In this document: positions 57,001-60,755 of the stretch, in pieces
Layout: each line of letters opens with the position of its first letter
Position numbering within the stretch: position 1 is the stretch's first letter
Assembly (NCBI GenBank): GCA_002433025.1
Contig: DJGZ01000064.1
Location: 7,202-71,201 of the forward strand
DNA: 64,000 nt
Direction of reading: 5' to 3'
From: Bacteroidales bacterium UBA5833
GTDB taxonomy: Bacteria > Bacteroidota > Bacteroidia > Bacteroidales > Lentimicrobiaceae
Translations under genes and position numbers: made by a program
Notes under the pieces: generated by a model
The model's input: the letters and a program-made list of their open reading frames with translations, nothing else
Told to the model about the DNA's origin: nothing
The model's database searches: none

Positions 57001-59438
57001 ACAGTAAGAGTCAATGTTACCGAACCACCGCTTATGTCGCTGGCTCCGGGAGTATAAATGGGGTGCAGGTCGGAGGGATTCGAAAATGTTCCGGTGCCGG
57101 TTGTACTCCATTGCAGGCTTGAATAATTGGTTGCTGAACTACCTGTAATGGTTATGGCTGCTCCTCCGCATGTGGAAACATCTGGCCCGGCATTAACTGT
57201 GGGCTGCTGGCTGAGGGTAAGCACCAGAAAATCCTGAACACTTCCCGAGCATGGCGCCTGAGCATTCGCTGTCAGCGTAAGCTGCACACTTCCTGAAGCC
57301 ACATCGGCTGCGCTGGGGGTGTACACTGCATTCAGCTGATTCTGGTTGGTGAAAGTACCTGTTCCGCTGGTTGACCAGAGTAAACTTCCGGCATTGGAAG
57401 CTGTACCGCTGAGGTTCACTTGTGCTGTTCCGCACGAAGCTATGTCGCTGCCGGCATTTACAACCGGGGCGGGCAAAATGGTAAGCACCATCAGATCAGT
57501 TGCCGGAGTTGCACAAGGTGCAATCGGATTGGCCGTGAATTGAATGGTAACATAACCCTGGACAACATCGGCTGCACTGGGCGAATAACTGCTGTTTAAA
57601 CTTGTCGGTGCGCCAAAAGTTCCGGTTCCGTCAAGGGCCTGCCATTGCACCGATACATAATTTGATGCTGTTCCGCTCAGGATATAGCTGGAAGCGGAGT
57701 AGCAAATACTTGCATCGGGCCCGGCATTTGCCAGAGGCTGAGGATAAATGGTCAACACCACATTGTCGCTGGCAGGGCTGCAAGAACCCAGTCCGTTTGC
57801 GGTAAGGGTAAGGGTTACGCTTCCGGCTGAAATATCGGCAGAGCCCGGAGTATAAACGGGATTAAGTATCCCTGAATTGCTGAAAGTTCCGTTGCCGCTG
57901 GTTGACCATGAAACAGTGCTGTAATTGGTGGCTGATCCCGAAAGGGAAATAGTGTTGCTGCCACATACTGAATTATCGGCACCTGCGTTGGCAGTTGGGC
58001 CGGTGGCTGCTGTTACGTTAAAATCGGGTGACCAGCTGCCGTTGCCGCATGAATTGATTCCGCGTACACGTATCTGACCCGAAATTGCAGTGCCTGAAGT
58101 ATTAAAAGTGATTGATGCCAGGTTGGCTGCTCCCGCTACTGTAAAACCTGCGGGATATGTCCATTCGTAAGTTGCTGCATAGGCTATGGGAGCTACTGAG
58201 TAAACAAGTCCGGTCTGATTCTGGCAAACTGTAGCTGAACCTGTAATGTTACCTGGTGTGACAGGAAGATTACTTACTGTAACTGCAAAAGCAGCCGACC
58301 ACTGGCCGGCTCCGCATCCGTTAAGTCCTCTCGCGATGATGTCACCCGAAACTGCTGATGTGCTGAAGTTGACTGTAATCTGGTTGGTGTTTGCGCCGCT
58401 GATAATGCTGGCGTCTGTTGGCAGGGTCCACTCATAACCATTGGCAAGCGCAATGGCCGGAACGCTGTAGGTAACCCCTGTCTGGCCCTGGCATACCGCC
58501 GAAGAACCGGCAATAAGCCCCGGGTTGCCCGGGAGCTGGTTGACTGTAACCTGAAAATCGGGAGACCATGCCCCGTTTCCGCAGCTGTTGATGCCTCTTA
58601 CGGTTACCGGGCCCGAGATGGCCGATGTGGAATATGAAACTGTGATGCTGTTTGAATTTGCTCCTGATGTAATGGTAGCGCCAGCCGGAAGTACCCACTC
58701 ATAAGAGGTGGCGCCGGAAACAGGGCTCACTGAATAATTGAGCCCTGATTGACCCTGACAGACTGAAGCTGAACCGGAAATAACTCCGGCGGCTCCAGGT
58801 ATTGGGGAAACAGTTACAGAGAGACCGGAAGAAGCTCCGTTTCCGCAACTATTGGTGCCATGCACCGAAATGTTGCCTGAGGAAGCGCTGCTGCTGAAGT
58901 TAACAGAGATGGTATTGGTATTGTTTCCTGAACTTATTGTTGCTCCTGAAGGCAGCGTCCAGATATATCCTGTTGCATAGCTGATCGCCGGAACAGAATA
59001 TGAAACTCCGTTGGTGGACTGACAAACAAGGGCATTTCCGGTTATTGCACCTGCAGATGAGGGGAGAGGATTCACCTGAATGGAGACCGGACTGCCGGTA
59101 ACAGTGCCGGAACAGCCGTCTGCATCCAGCACCTGCTCAATCCTGTAATCCCCTGCTGTACCAGTTGTTACAGTATATGGACTGCTTATGACACCGGTAA
59201 TTTCGGGTTGAAAAGCGCCGTTAATGCTGTATATAACACGCCAGGGCGCGACGCCGCCGGAAATATTGATCAATATATCCGTGGTCGAACCCTGACAAAT
59301 CGTAGCATTACCTGTGAGGAAAGCTTCCGTAGGAACAGAGCATGGCTGTGAAATCGCTTGTAATGATGAAACAAGCGCAAATAACACGAGCGCCCTTCTT
59401 ACGCGTTTCCCCCCGAAAATTCTGTAAAAGGTCTTCAT
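35721..59438 (-). CDS. Giant T9SS-secreted multi-Ig/PKD surface protein (~7,900 residues)
   Basis: A 7,905-residue protein from ATG 59438. This start places a normal signal peptide (RRALVLFALVSSLQAISQ) near the N-terminus; ATG 59480 would add 14 residues. By hand count the mature chain has an N-terminal Ig-like domain, 4 PKD-like modules of about 89 residues, 42 cysteine-paired modules, 2 PKD-like modules, 6 modules of about 75 residues, 16 more cysteine-paired modules and 18 PKD domains. It ends in a 108-residue gliding-type C-terminal domain (WVPNAFSPNN, LPQDTYMWKATAIFKDG). That tail directs export by T9SS. No catalytic domain is seen, so an adhesin, fibre or motility-related surface role is inferred. 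The 23.7 kb frame is unbroken. porP/sprF follows 41 bases downstream. No clear promoter was found upstream. Confidence 0.95.
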   Translation of the reverse strand: MKTFYRIFGGKRVRRALVLFALVSSLQAISQPCSVPTEAFLTGNATICQGSTTDILINISGGVAPWRVIYSINGAFQPEITGVISSPYTVTTGTAGDYRIEQVLDADGCSGTVTGSPVSIQVNPLPSSAGAITGNALVCQSTNGVSYSVPAISYATGYIWTLPSGATISSGNNTNTISVNFSSSASSGNISVHGTNSCGNGASSGLSVTVSPIPGAAGVISGSASVCQGQSGLNYSVSPVSGATSYEWVLPAGATITSGANSNSITVSYSTSAISGPVTVRGINSCGNGAWSPDFQVTVNQLPGNPGLIAGSSAVCQGQTGVTYSVPAIALANGYEWTLPTDASIISGANTNQITVNFSTSAVSGDIIARGLNGCGAGQWSAAFAVTVSNLPVTPGNITGSATVCQNQTGLVYSVAPIAYAATYEWTYPAGFTVAGAANLASITFNTSGTAISGQIRVRGINSCGNGSWSPDFNVTAATGPTANAGADNSVCGSNTISLSGSATNYSTVSWSTSGNGTFSNSGILNPVYTPGSADISAGSVTLTLTANGLGSCSPASDNVVLTIYPQPLANAGPDASICYSASSYILSGTASNYVSVQWQALDGTGTFGAPTSLNSSYSPSAADVVQGYVTIQFTANPIAPCATPATDLMVLTILPAPVVNAGSDIASCGTAQVNLSGTASNAGSLLWSTSGTGTFTNQNQLNAVYTPSAADVASGSVQLTLTANAQAPCSGSVQDFLVLTLSQQPTVNAGPDVSTCGGAAITITGSSATNYSSLQWSTTGTGTFSNPSDLHPIYTPGASDISGGSVTLTLTVYGNGSCASTILSDDIVLFINAAPSANAGSAALVCEGSSLTITDASASNYGTLNWSSSGSGTFMNNGTLSPTYTPSVADAIAGSVNLTLTATPLAPCTGNTTSVKALTITRRPVVNAGPDAGSCGTNPYTLTGASASNYATLLWTSSGSGSFINPATLNATYLPSVTDVIAGTVTLSITLTGNAPCATPVSDDMVLSIGGEPTAYAGLDGQTCETTPFTVTTASATNYSAINWTTTGTGVLANAGSLTPTYTPTNADALSGIVTLTMTVTGQAPCAATVTDMMQIAVTPAPLANAGANFSVCGGNSFTVTGASAQYYSSINWTSSGSGTLVNANQTDPTYTPSAADIANGAVTLTLTAMGNAPCVAPSADAVLVTINQIPTVFAGNDLTICEGPHNVTGAVATNYNTLMWTSNGDGVFINPTSLTPIYTPGPGDLINGLVTLTLSATSLPPCTDIVSDNVILTIRPLPLVFAGPNANICEGSTYELINATASNYTSLTWSTSGSGNFNNINTLNPVYTPSLADIANGAVTLTLTATNPPCQPQTSDMTLNIRRNPVANAGTDAPICAGSSYTVNNAAATNSSSVMWASSGSGTLLNPTTLTPTYVPSAADIMIGSVQLTMTAYAVAPCIVTDSDVMEITITDAPTAFAGNDATICANQSHTIVGSTASNYSSLAWSSSGDGILLAANTLYPTYIPGIIDESLGFAILTLTSYGVNPCTGNATDQMMLTVISEPLVDAGPDIQICVGSNVPLTGANAQSVSSVYWTTSGSGSFSDPTLVNPVYTPSPQDITNGSVILMITGQGVAPCSSSTFDIMNLQISQPPVVNAGSDGEICETGSYYIFDASATNYSAITWTTMGDGMFSNHNSINPTYTPGPADIAAGSVLLYLNATSLLPCSGSVSDAMLLTIHPMPTIDAGANAATCEGDTYLLSSATALDYSSLQWTTSGSGWFSNNAALNPIYTPSATDIINGSVTLTLTATGLLPCTGQVTDQMILTIRRQPVVNAGADETICVGTFTITTASASNYSTLQWVSSGTSGTLLNANTITPTYMPSPADIANGSVVLTLTANPNTPCAVPAVDQMIITIRPLVVVNAGADETICETSTFTPNTASATNYNNILWTSSGTGSFINANTLTPTYTPSPADIALGWVTLTISGTSIAPCNQTVSDNMTLTIRRQAIVDAGASTTICETATYQTSSASAINHTSLMWTSSGTGVFTDPAILVTTYTPSAADIANGSVLLTLTATSMAPCVAPISDFMVLTIQESPLADAGIDAAICENESYNVTTATASGYSGLIWTTSGNGTFVNATTLTPTYTPGTADIAAGSVVLTLRANSTSPCTGQATDSFILTVNRAATANAGADASVCEGTGLIILDATAANYSTINWSTSGTGTFSNGSSLSPTYFPSPEDVTNGTVILTLTANSAAPCNLPAVDTKVVTVVPMPEVNAGPDGISCGMALYNITGATASDYASLLWTTSGSGVFTNATALNPSYQPSAADVAAGSVTLTLTAISASPCPSNPSGSFVLTLNREATANAGADASVCEGDTYMVFDATASNYSAINWTHNGSGVLVGGNTLTPSYTPSAADALAGSVSLQLTAFGNAPCGDVTDTKVLTVSPLPLVNAGPDATICFGSSYTLSLATAQHYSSVLWSTSGSGTFSNPALLNPVYTPSAADLLAGQVILTVSVNATAPCTGSVSDFMILIFEEGPLANAGADATICEGSAFTVSTASASNYLSLMWTTSGDGSFALANTLTPTYTPGAADLLTGFATLTLSAYGNPPCTEHSDDMLLTFAEAVTANAGADVNICEGGTVIVADASAQHYNNVLWTSSGSGVLNNATTLTPTYTPGASDISAGSVVLTLTAFGQAPCGGTAVDSKLITITAAPLVNAGPDATLCQGSTHTISGATASGTSSLNWTTTGSGSFSGNGTLTPTYTPSLADFTLGSVTLTLTGNAVSPCSTPATDAMILTLVPAATANAGSDATICETQSFTVSTAAASNYSSLAWTSSGSGTLSGATTLTPTYTPSAADITTGSVVLTLTAISAAPCSNPVSDQMIITIAQEPEAYAGADATICEGQQYTITGATATTGLVFSWMSSGSGTFLNQNTLTPTYIPSAADVAAGSVTISLSVQGTGACNMLVTDDMLLTINRMATVNAGPDATICEGLTYTLSGASAANYASVSWTTSGSGSFTNPAIVNATYNPSAADIANGSVVLTIQATAAGVCTGSVSDLMILTFNTLPVVNAGPDVTSCDAAVTLSGATASNYSSLLWTSSGTGTLSNATTLSPTYVPGAADLAAGFVDLTLTAQATAPCTGSTSDVVRINLNQGPVVNAGNDGSICAGNTFAINGASAVHTSLITWSTSGSGTFSNPNIINPVYTPGASDIANGSVVLTLTGSPVSPCSSPATDQLLLTITPAATAFAGTDDVTCSSSYLVTGAAATNYSSFTWTSSGTGSFINQTTLTPTYLPSAADFANGSVVLTLEVMSNAPCTQLVTDSKLLTLLNEPVANAGVDASVCEGSTFMVTTATASNYSTLSWSTSGSGSFSGQNTINPIYTPSATDIANGSVILTLTATAASPCSNTAADQMVLTIQRAATANAGSDAAICEGSTHTLSGSVSNSTLFSWSSSGTGTFANGSTLTPTYTPGAADITAGSVTITLTAFATAPCSTPATDIMILTITRQPQVYAGADAVSCSSDYTITDATASSYNTLAWSTSGTGTFINPGSINPTYVASLADISSGNVTLTLTATGNSPCTNNISDALVLSFAPIPTVSAGSDDAVCGNDSYSLTGASAVNYSTITWSTSGTGTFSNTTLVNPEYYPSAADVASGSVVLTITASSLAPCNTTASDNMTLTFNLTPQANAGPNANSCGTASFQVTGATASNYATIYWTHNGTGTITGANTISPVYTPSQGDVTNGQVTLTLHATAIAPCTGEVTSAMNLNLQAGPLANAGADVSICEGQSYTLSGATASGYATLLWSSSGSGTFSNTAAINPVYYPSAGDIASGSVILTMTLQGAPPCNTVAADFMVLTIQRLPVANAGPNAVACGSTYQLINASAANYSSVYWTSSGTGFFSNSALVNPVYTPSAGDIAAGSVTLTLTATGVSPCNNQTASQMILTIGAPVTASAGVDGSTCGTTPFTVSTSSASNYSSINWTSSGTGTFANQNTLYPTYTPGAGDVALGAVTLTMHVQGNSPCFTNLQDNMLLTILNTATAYAGPDAQVCSGSSYTVTGASATNYAAISWSSTGTGTLVSGNTLSPTYIPSAQDYLNGNVILTLTAVSSAPCTGNISDEMVITFANGPLANAGPDAEICFGVSYNVTGATASGYTTLNWTSSGTGTLVNAASLTPTYIPSNADRVAGSVNLILTVQGAAPCFGSHTDAMTLTISSLPTASPVISGPQNVCAGQAGVVYSVIPVQYATSYNWILPSGATIVSGANTSSIVVDFSMSAVSGNIFVTASSACGSGPVSAAYAVTVSPLPGNPGMIMGPAAICQNTSGVIYSINPVSGATAYQWTVPAGATVVAGTGTNIITVDFSITAISGDITVTPQNTCGNGNTSTLAVTVNPMPVAPVITANGPIEFCEGGSVELTATAGYASYLWSNGMTTQSIIVNTYGTYSVVASDAAGCASLPSNEITVNVHMLFVPDVTASGPTDLCQGGSVILSAPAGYASYLWSNGQTSQSITVTTSGVFNVTVTDAFGCTSLPSANVTVTVHPAPPTPVITPGGPLNFCAGGSVTLSAPAGYASYLWSNGETTQSILVTSSGVFSVTVSDLYGCSSMPSASVTVNVNPYPATPAIIANGPTTFCNGGSVVLTATPGYASYLWSNGETTQSITVSVSGSYTVIVTDNIGCSSQPSAPVSVTVLQPPTPTIVANGPVMFCSGGSVMLTAPAGYGGYLWSNGETTQSITVTVSGSYSVQVTDANGCISDPSNVIVVTVYSPAVPPTIVALGPTTICDGESVTLSAPAGYAGYFWNNGQTTRNILVSAAGNYFVTVTDANGCTSAPSNTITVSVIPQPDADAGSNASICAGSNYTITDATATNYSTLVWTSSGSGFFVNNGNLDPTYVPSAGDISTGSVILTLSAVGFGPCTMAAQSSMLLSISNAPTAYAGTDFNICEGSNINISLATAGNYQSLSWSTTGSGLFLNGNTLTPTYIPSALDINSGLVSLTLTAWPMTPCANPATDALMVTINRAPQVFAGNNTSLCPPNQYTTLSATASNYTNLLWTTNGTGTFTDPTSLVTVYSPSAADISNGSVTLTLTGYANSPCSNVSDDIVLVLVPSPVANAGPDRLICEGENVIVNGTASGYQSVFWTTSGSGTIVNGNTLTPTYIPSVADINNGWVTLTLTANPLAPCAVQAIDAMQLNITRTPMVFAGNDMSLCPAGPYTTSTATASNYSYIEWTTTGTGTFSGPNNLVTVYTPSAADITNGAVTLTLTGYANSPCSPASSNIVLLLSNAPVANAGPDHLICEGSMISITGASASNYQSLNWATSGTGTFINGNSLTPTYLPGIADITNGTVILSLTATPVSPCATAASDATVVTISRNPQIFAGDDTTLCPAGPYTTTTATAAFATMLQWSTNGTGSFSDANALVTTYNPSAQDITIGTVTLTLTGYANAPCSNVSDDIILNLSMPATVNAGADVTICEGMQHTISGASAANYQSISWISSGTGVIMNGNTLNPTYIPSMADITNGGVILSLVATPLAPCTGNVTDAMQLTIVRTPQVFAGTDAAICPPGSYTISDATASNYLALQWTSSGTGSFSNNATLVTIYNPSPADIAAGTVTLTLTGYANSPCANASDDLVLYFIPEATANAGADAEICGGSQFIVSGASASNYSSLNWSTSGTGVFINNGTLTPTYIPSGADISNGMVFLTLTANPIAPCSVQASDALILTINGAAQANAGPNGQACYGDNFYLAGASAANYSDILWTSSGTGTFTNPTEVNATYIPSAADLAAGNVTLTLTAYGNSPCSDQSDFMVLSITPGATVDAGDDLNICFGPAPVTGASATNYSSLQWTVSFGSGLLVNAGNIMPTYVPSAGDLANGYVILTLTVNPLAPCTDPIADNKTLTISETPLVDAGLDETICEGSSYTINDASAANYAMLVWSSSGTGSWVNINTLNPTYTPSTADIAAGSVVLTLSASNGACPVVTDYKQLNIQREVMVNAGIDAAICEGSSYTLMTASAAGYSNLLWSSSGSGSFSNANALNPEYIPSPADIAAGSVVLTLTGISSMPCSGSDSDDMTLLIRYAPLADAGTDGQICQGEQYVIADAVAYDYATVIWTTSGTGTFINGSSLTATYIPSPADIAAGSVTLTLIASNPPCADATDSQSLTIIPLAQVNAGPDVTICKLCNHTVSGASVTNALSYAWSSTGNGTFINGNTLTPTYQPSAGDISNGSVTLILTAESASYCGSYSDEMVIFINQTPDIEFTWSPVCAGQPTNFEVDPSVTDINAIAVWHWNFGDGFYSNEMNPTHTFPAPGAYNVTLTATDTSGYSSLLTHIVEIRSTPIAFFSFDTPNCMGESTQFHNLSSTENGYITRWVWNYGDGSATDTIYFPNDPNVAHTYANAGIFEVTLNVLNSFGCENTWSTQVTVTPNPVANFYYTTLCEDLLVNFQDASFPNGAGNVVSWAWNFDDPASGIFNTSDLEDPQHIFSAPGTYNVTLTVTNFNNCSGTITKQVVVGEAPAVEFTWEASCASSLTSFFADETVINVNAIASYAWQFGDGGQSNLQNPQHMYAAAGDYTVVLTVTDTAGCSNSVSHLVTVSALPVAFFSFSEPTCFETTTVFNDLSYASSGYIAEWEWIFGDGNSTTVTFPNNPNVVHQYANPGVYNVTLNISTSLGCENTVTRQVVVSPNPVANFDAATACLGEPVAFTDLSQTNGGGNIVNWNWNFGDPTSGVNNTSTLQNPAHTYAQPGTYTVSLIVTTANTCADTTTMDITIAPAPVVDFVFTNACSNDTIQFTSSTFVNPATTLSWFWEFGDGTTSVEADPQHIYATHGIFTVSLTITDDQGCTATAVHPVSVVPGPQAMFGFNAPACSGSEVQFNDLSVTNGSIITSWFWDFGDGNTQLVTAPGNPNVSHVYANAGVYTVTLTITNLQGCDASSSMNVVIVPGPVAEFTFDEGCQGSQVAFTDLTATNGGTVIVQWLWNFGDPASGIANTSNLQHPVHIFNTAGTYTVTLEATSASGCINSVQHDVVITPPPAVAYIITSGTCVSEPVAFEPDTAIMDLNSIASFEWNFGDGTPVSNVTYPVHVYNVAGSFQVTLTVFNNDGCSNSITQTVNIGAIPVAAFSFVSGCTGNTTSFSDLSYAVTGEQITGWFWNFNDPNVAPGTDTSTLQHPEYHYSAQGLYNVTLTVTSISGCQGSITMPVQIFPAPVAAFSYITNACSNGSVYFQDASSSYMGAITNWEWTFAPGYTSTLQHPHHNFYHTDSCYNVQLVVTDMRGCVDTLIQEVCIPEGLQVEIEHTVTCHGDTTLFNPLLIAPAGDSLVAFQWNFDDVNSGIHNTSILRNPVHFFQNTGSYLVSLVATDINNCQTTVYKRVEVLELPVPGFSYVAGSCDSTIYFTDLSAGNGSGIATWIWNYGDGTSDTLTAGPANTSHFYNTSGIFNVSLTTISEHGCMAVFTQDVERMPCISAVFASVDTLSCERHALTFEDYSICGNPIDRWEWIFGDGDTLIYNEPRPSVTHTYQVSGSYHVSLIVSTTVSGKSVSDTTTITVNVLTSPIARFFAPDVCLNSNTIYTDQSEWTGSKIDRWFWDFGDPNSVYDTTSARNPAYRYDKPGIYNTLLTVTNVLGCTDTTSHPLTVHNLPEANFSYSLACQNNHTLFNDLTETGDTTIGQWWWRFSDSLNMLGLAGVQNPHFVFKNTGTYNVELIVVDNFGCRDTASTTLVVNPKPISAFSLTENYENTQGRVLFNNGSIGATAYEWDFSTGIQSFEIEPVVDFPGDGTYAVTLVTINEFGCPDTLKVDYSLMFKGLWVPNAFSPNNPNAAVRLFKPVGINLSKYTIEVYDTWGNLLWTSSELDANGAPAEGWNGVFNGNLLPQDTYMWKATAIFKDGTIWRGNDVGKRSNMPEKTYGTVTLIR
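36048..40700 (-). repeat. PKD array: 18 modules of ~86 residues
   Basis: 1,551 codons. Modules carry the PKD signature W-x-W-x-F-G-D-G (for example WHWNFGDG, WVWNYGDG, WFWDFGDG) and the strand G-x-Y-x-V-T-L-x-V. The first ten show a three-module higher-order repeat; later ones are more diverged. Confidence 0.92.
40701..44939 (-). repeat. Cysteine-paired module array 2: 16 modules
   Basis: 1,413 codons, about 88 per module. Each has NAGxDxxIC at its start, a W-T/S-S-G-T/S-G-T-F centre, PTYxPSAADIxxG and a final PC. Modules 44-52 (counted along the whole protein) alternate between two subtypes. Confidence 0.9.
44940..46283 (-). repeat. Third module type: 6 Ig-like modules of ~75 residues
   Basis: 448 codons. 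Consensus pieces: GPxxFCxGGSVxLTA, GYASYLWSNGxTTQSI, a G-x-Y-S-V-x-V-T-D strand and GCxSxPS. All six are highly alike in protein sequence. They form an island inside the larger arrays. Confidence 0.92.
46284..46814 (-). repeat. Two PKD-like modules in the middle of the giant protein
   Basis: 177 codons. They resemble the four modules near the N-terminus: VCAGQAGVVYSVIPVQYAT, then LPSGATIVSGANT and SAVSGNIFVTASSACG. Their presence both at the start and here suggests an internal copy. Confidence 0.88.
46815..57995 (-). repeat. Cysteine-paired module array 1: 42 modules
   Basis: 3,727 codons, 88.7 per module on average. Consensus: NAGxDxxICEGxSYTV, ATASNYSSLxWTSSGTGTF, LxPTYTPSAADIAxGSVTL, and a late APC before the next linker. 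Nearly every module keeps two cysteines about 60-65 residues apart. Confidence 0.92.
57996..59060 (-). repeat. N-terminal PKD-like modules: 4 copies
   Basis: 355 codons, 88.75 per module. Consensus: GxxxVCQGQxGVxYSV, YEWTLPxGATIxSGAN, ITVNFSTSAVSG and GINSCGNGxWS. They precede the large array, after an N-terminal Ig-like domain at about 59061-59340. Confidence 0.9.
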
Positions 59439-59480
59439 ATTCTTGTATTTTAATTCCGGCTTGTAAAGAACTCTTTTCAT

Positions 59481-59774
59481 CCTCAGCCTCTTATTGGCCT
59501 GAAGAAATCATTTGTTTATCGTCAATAAGTCAGGAAGTAATACTCAAAAACAGCAAAAAAGTGAAAATTTTACCCTTCTCTAAAAGGAGGTGTGCTTTAA
59601 TGGGCATTGAATCAGCACAATAGATAACATACAGATATTATATATCTATTTGGCTCAGATTTGATATGAAAGAATTGCGTTTTCCGGTATCAGGCTGAAT
59701 GGTATTCGCGGAGAATCTATAGCTGAAAATCCGGGAATCCTTGTGTTTTAAACACAGCCATCCTTGAAATGAGT
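59481..59774. other. Upstream region of the giant gene and the aldo/keto reductase
   Basis: About 300 bases between divergent genes. It is AT-rich. A small palindrome AGATAT/ATATCT lies at 59633-59647. No convincing TAnnTTTG element with a -33 partner faces the giant gene, so its promoter may be unusual or depend on an activator. Confidence 0.4.
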
Positions 59775-59782
59775 TATTTTTG
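59775..59782 (+). promoter_or_regulatory. Candidate -7 box of the aldo/keto reductase
   Basis: TATTTTTG fits TAnnTTTG about 51 bases before ATG 59834. No -33 TTG was found at the usual spacing. Confidence 0.4.
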
Positions 59783-59833
59783 TAATTGCAAACCGCCATA
59801 CTGCAACTGGCGTTGTTTCAAAACAGGAAGATT

Positions 59834-60670
59834 ATGAAATTTCCGTCAACCCTCAACGTATTTCGCTTAAACAGCGGTGCCACCATGCCGGTGGTAGGGC
59901 TCGGTGTATACCAGATGCCCAATAATAACCTTACTCAGAAAGCTGTTGACAATGCCCTGAAGAACGGCTACCGGCACATTGATACGGCAGCAATCTATCA
60001 CAATGAGGAAGTGGTGGGCAAGGCCCTGGTCACGAGTCTGATCCCCCGGGAACAGGTTTTTGTTACCACCAAATTGTGGAATTCGGATCAGGGATACGAC
60101 CATGCCATCAAGGCCTGCCATGCCAGCCTTGACCGGCTTGGCCTTGATTATGTTGATCTGTATCTGATACACTGGCCGGTTCAGGGTAAGCGTAAGGATT
60201 CCTGGCGGGCGCTTGAAACCCTGTTCGAGGAAGGGAAATGCAGATCCATCGGGGTGAGCAACTATATGGCACATCACCTGGAGGAATTGCTGGGCTATTG
60301 TAAAGTCCCGCCTGCGGTCAACCAGATCGAACTTCATCCATACCTTTTCTCCACCCGTGCCGAAACCATTGACCTCTGCAGAAATGCCGGAATTATTCCG
60401 GTAGCATACAGTCCCCTGACCAAAGGGGTCAGACTCGGGGATCCGGTTTTGAAGAAAATTGCCTCAAAATACGGGAAATCAACCGCCCAACTGCTGATCC
60501 GATGGGCTTTGCAGCAGGGTTTTGCCGCTATCCCGAAATCAGCCGTAATTTCCCGGATCATTGAAAATATCAATGTTTTTGACTTTGAGATATCCACAAC
60601 GGATATGGAAGTGCTGAACAGCCTGGATGAAAACCTGGTGACGGGCTGGGACCCTGCAAGCGCGTTGTAA
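59834..60670 (+). CDS. Aldo/keto reductase
   Basis: A 278-residue NADPH-dependent reductase of the AKR superfamily (2,5-diketogluconate reductase-like). The catalytic tetrad is visible: D50 and Y55 in GYRHIDTAAIYHNEE, K80 in VFVTTKLWN and H113 in YLIHWPV. The cofactor-binding C-terminal region contains IPKSAVISRIIENINVFDF. ATG 59834 is chosen because KFPSTLNVFRLNSGATMPVVGLG is the usual start; codons from 59786 would add 16 residues. It reduces aldehydes or ketones; the substrate is unknown. It lies ahead of deoC, with a separate candidate promoter between. Confidence 0.93.
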   Translation: MKFPSTLNVFRLNSGATMPVVGLGVYQMPNNNLTQKAVDNALKNGYRHIDTAAIYHNEEVVGKALVTSLIPREQVFVTTKLWNSDQGYDHAIKACHASLDRLGLDYVDLYLIHWPVQGKRKDSWRALETLFEEGKCRSIGVSNYMAHHLEELLGYCKVPPAVNQIELHPYLFSTRAETIDLCRNAGIIPVAYSPLTKGVRLGDPVLKKIASKYGKSTAQLLIRWALQQGFAAIPKSAVISRIIENINVFDFEISTTDMEVLNSLDENLVTGWDPASAL

Positions 60671-60728
60671 TACCCACTTTTAAACAACCTGCATGCACTT
60701 CAGTGGAAGTGGCTTAATTTTAATATGT

Positions 60729-60736
60729 TAATTTTG
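60729..60736 (+). promoter_or_regulatory. Candidate -7 box of deoC
   Basis: TAATTTTG fits TAnnTTTG and ends 19 bases before the deoC ATG. The sequence at the -33 position has no TTG. Confidence 0.45.
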
Positions 60737-60755
60737 CGCCTAAATCTTAGCTGAT

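Noticed and set aside
35721..59438. An assembly artefact or fused pseudogenes
   Set aside because: The frame is unbroken, modules are diverged rather than identical copies, and start and end signals are correct; long reads would still be worth checking.
59439..59480. Start of the giant protein at ATG 59480
   Set aside because: It would place about 30 residues before the hydrophobic signal core; ATG 59438 gives a normal signal peptide.
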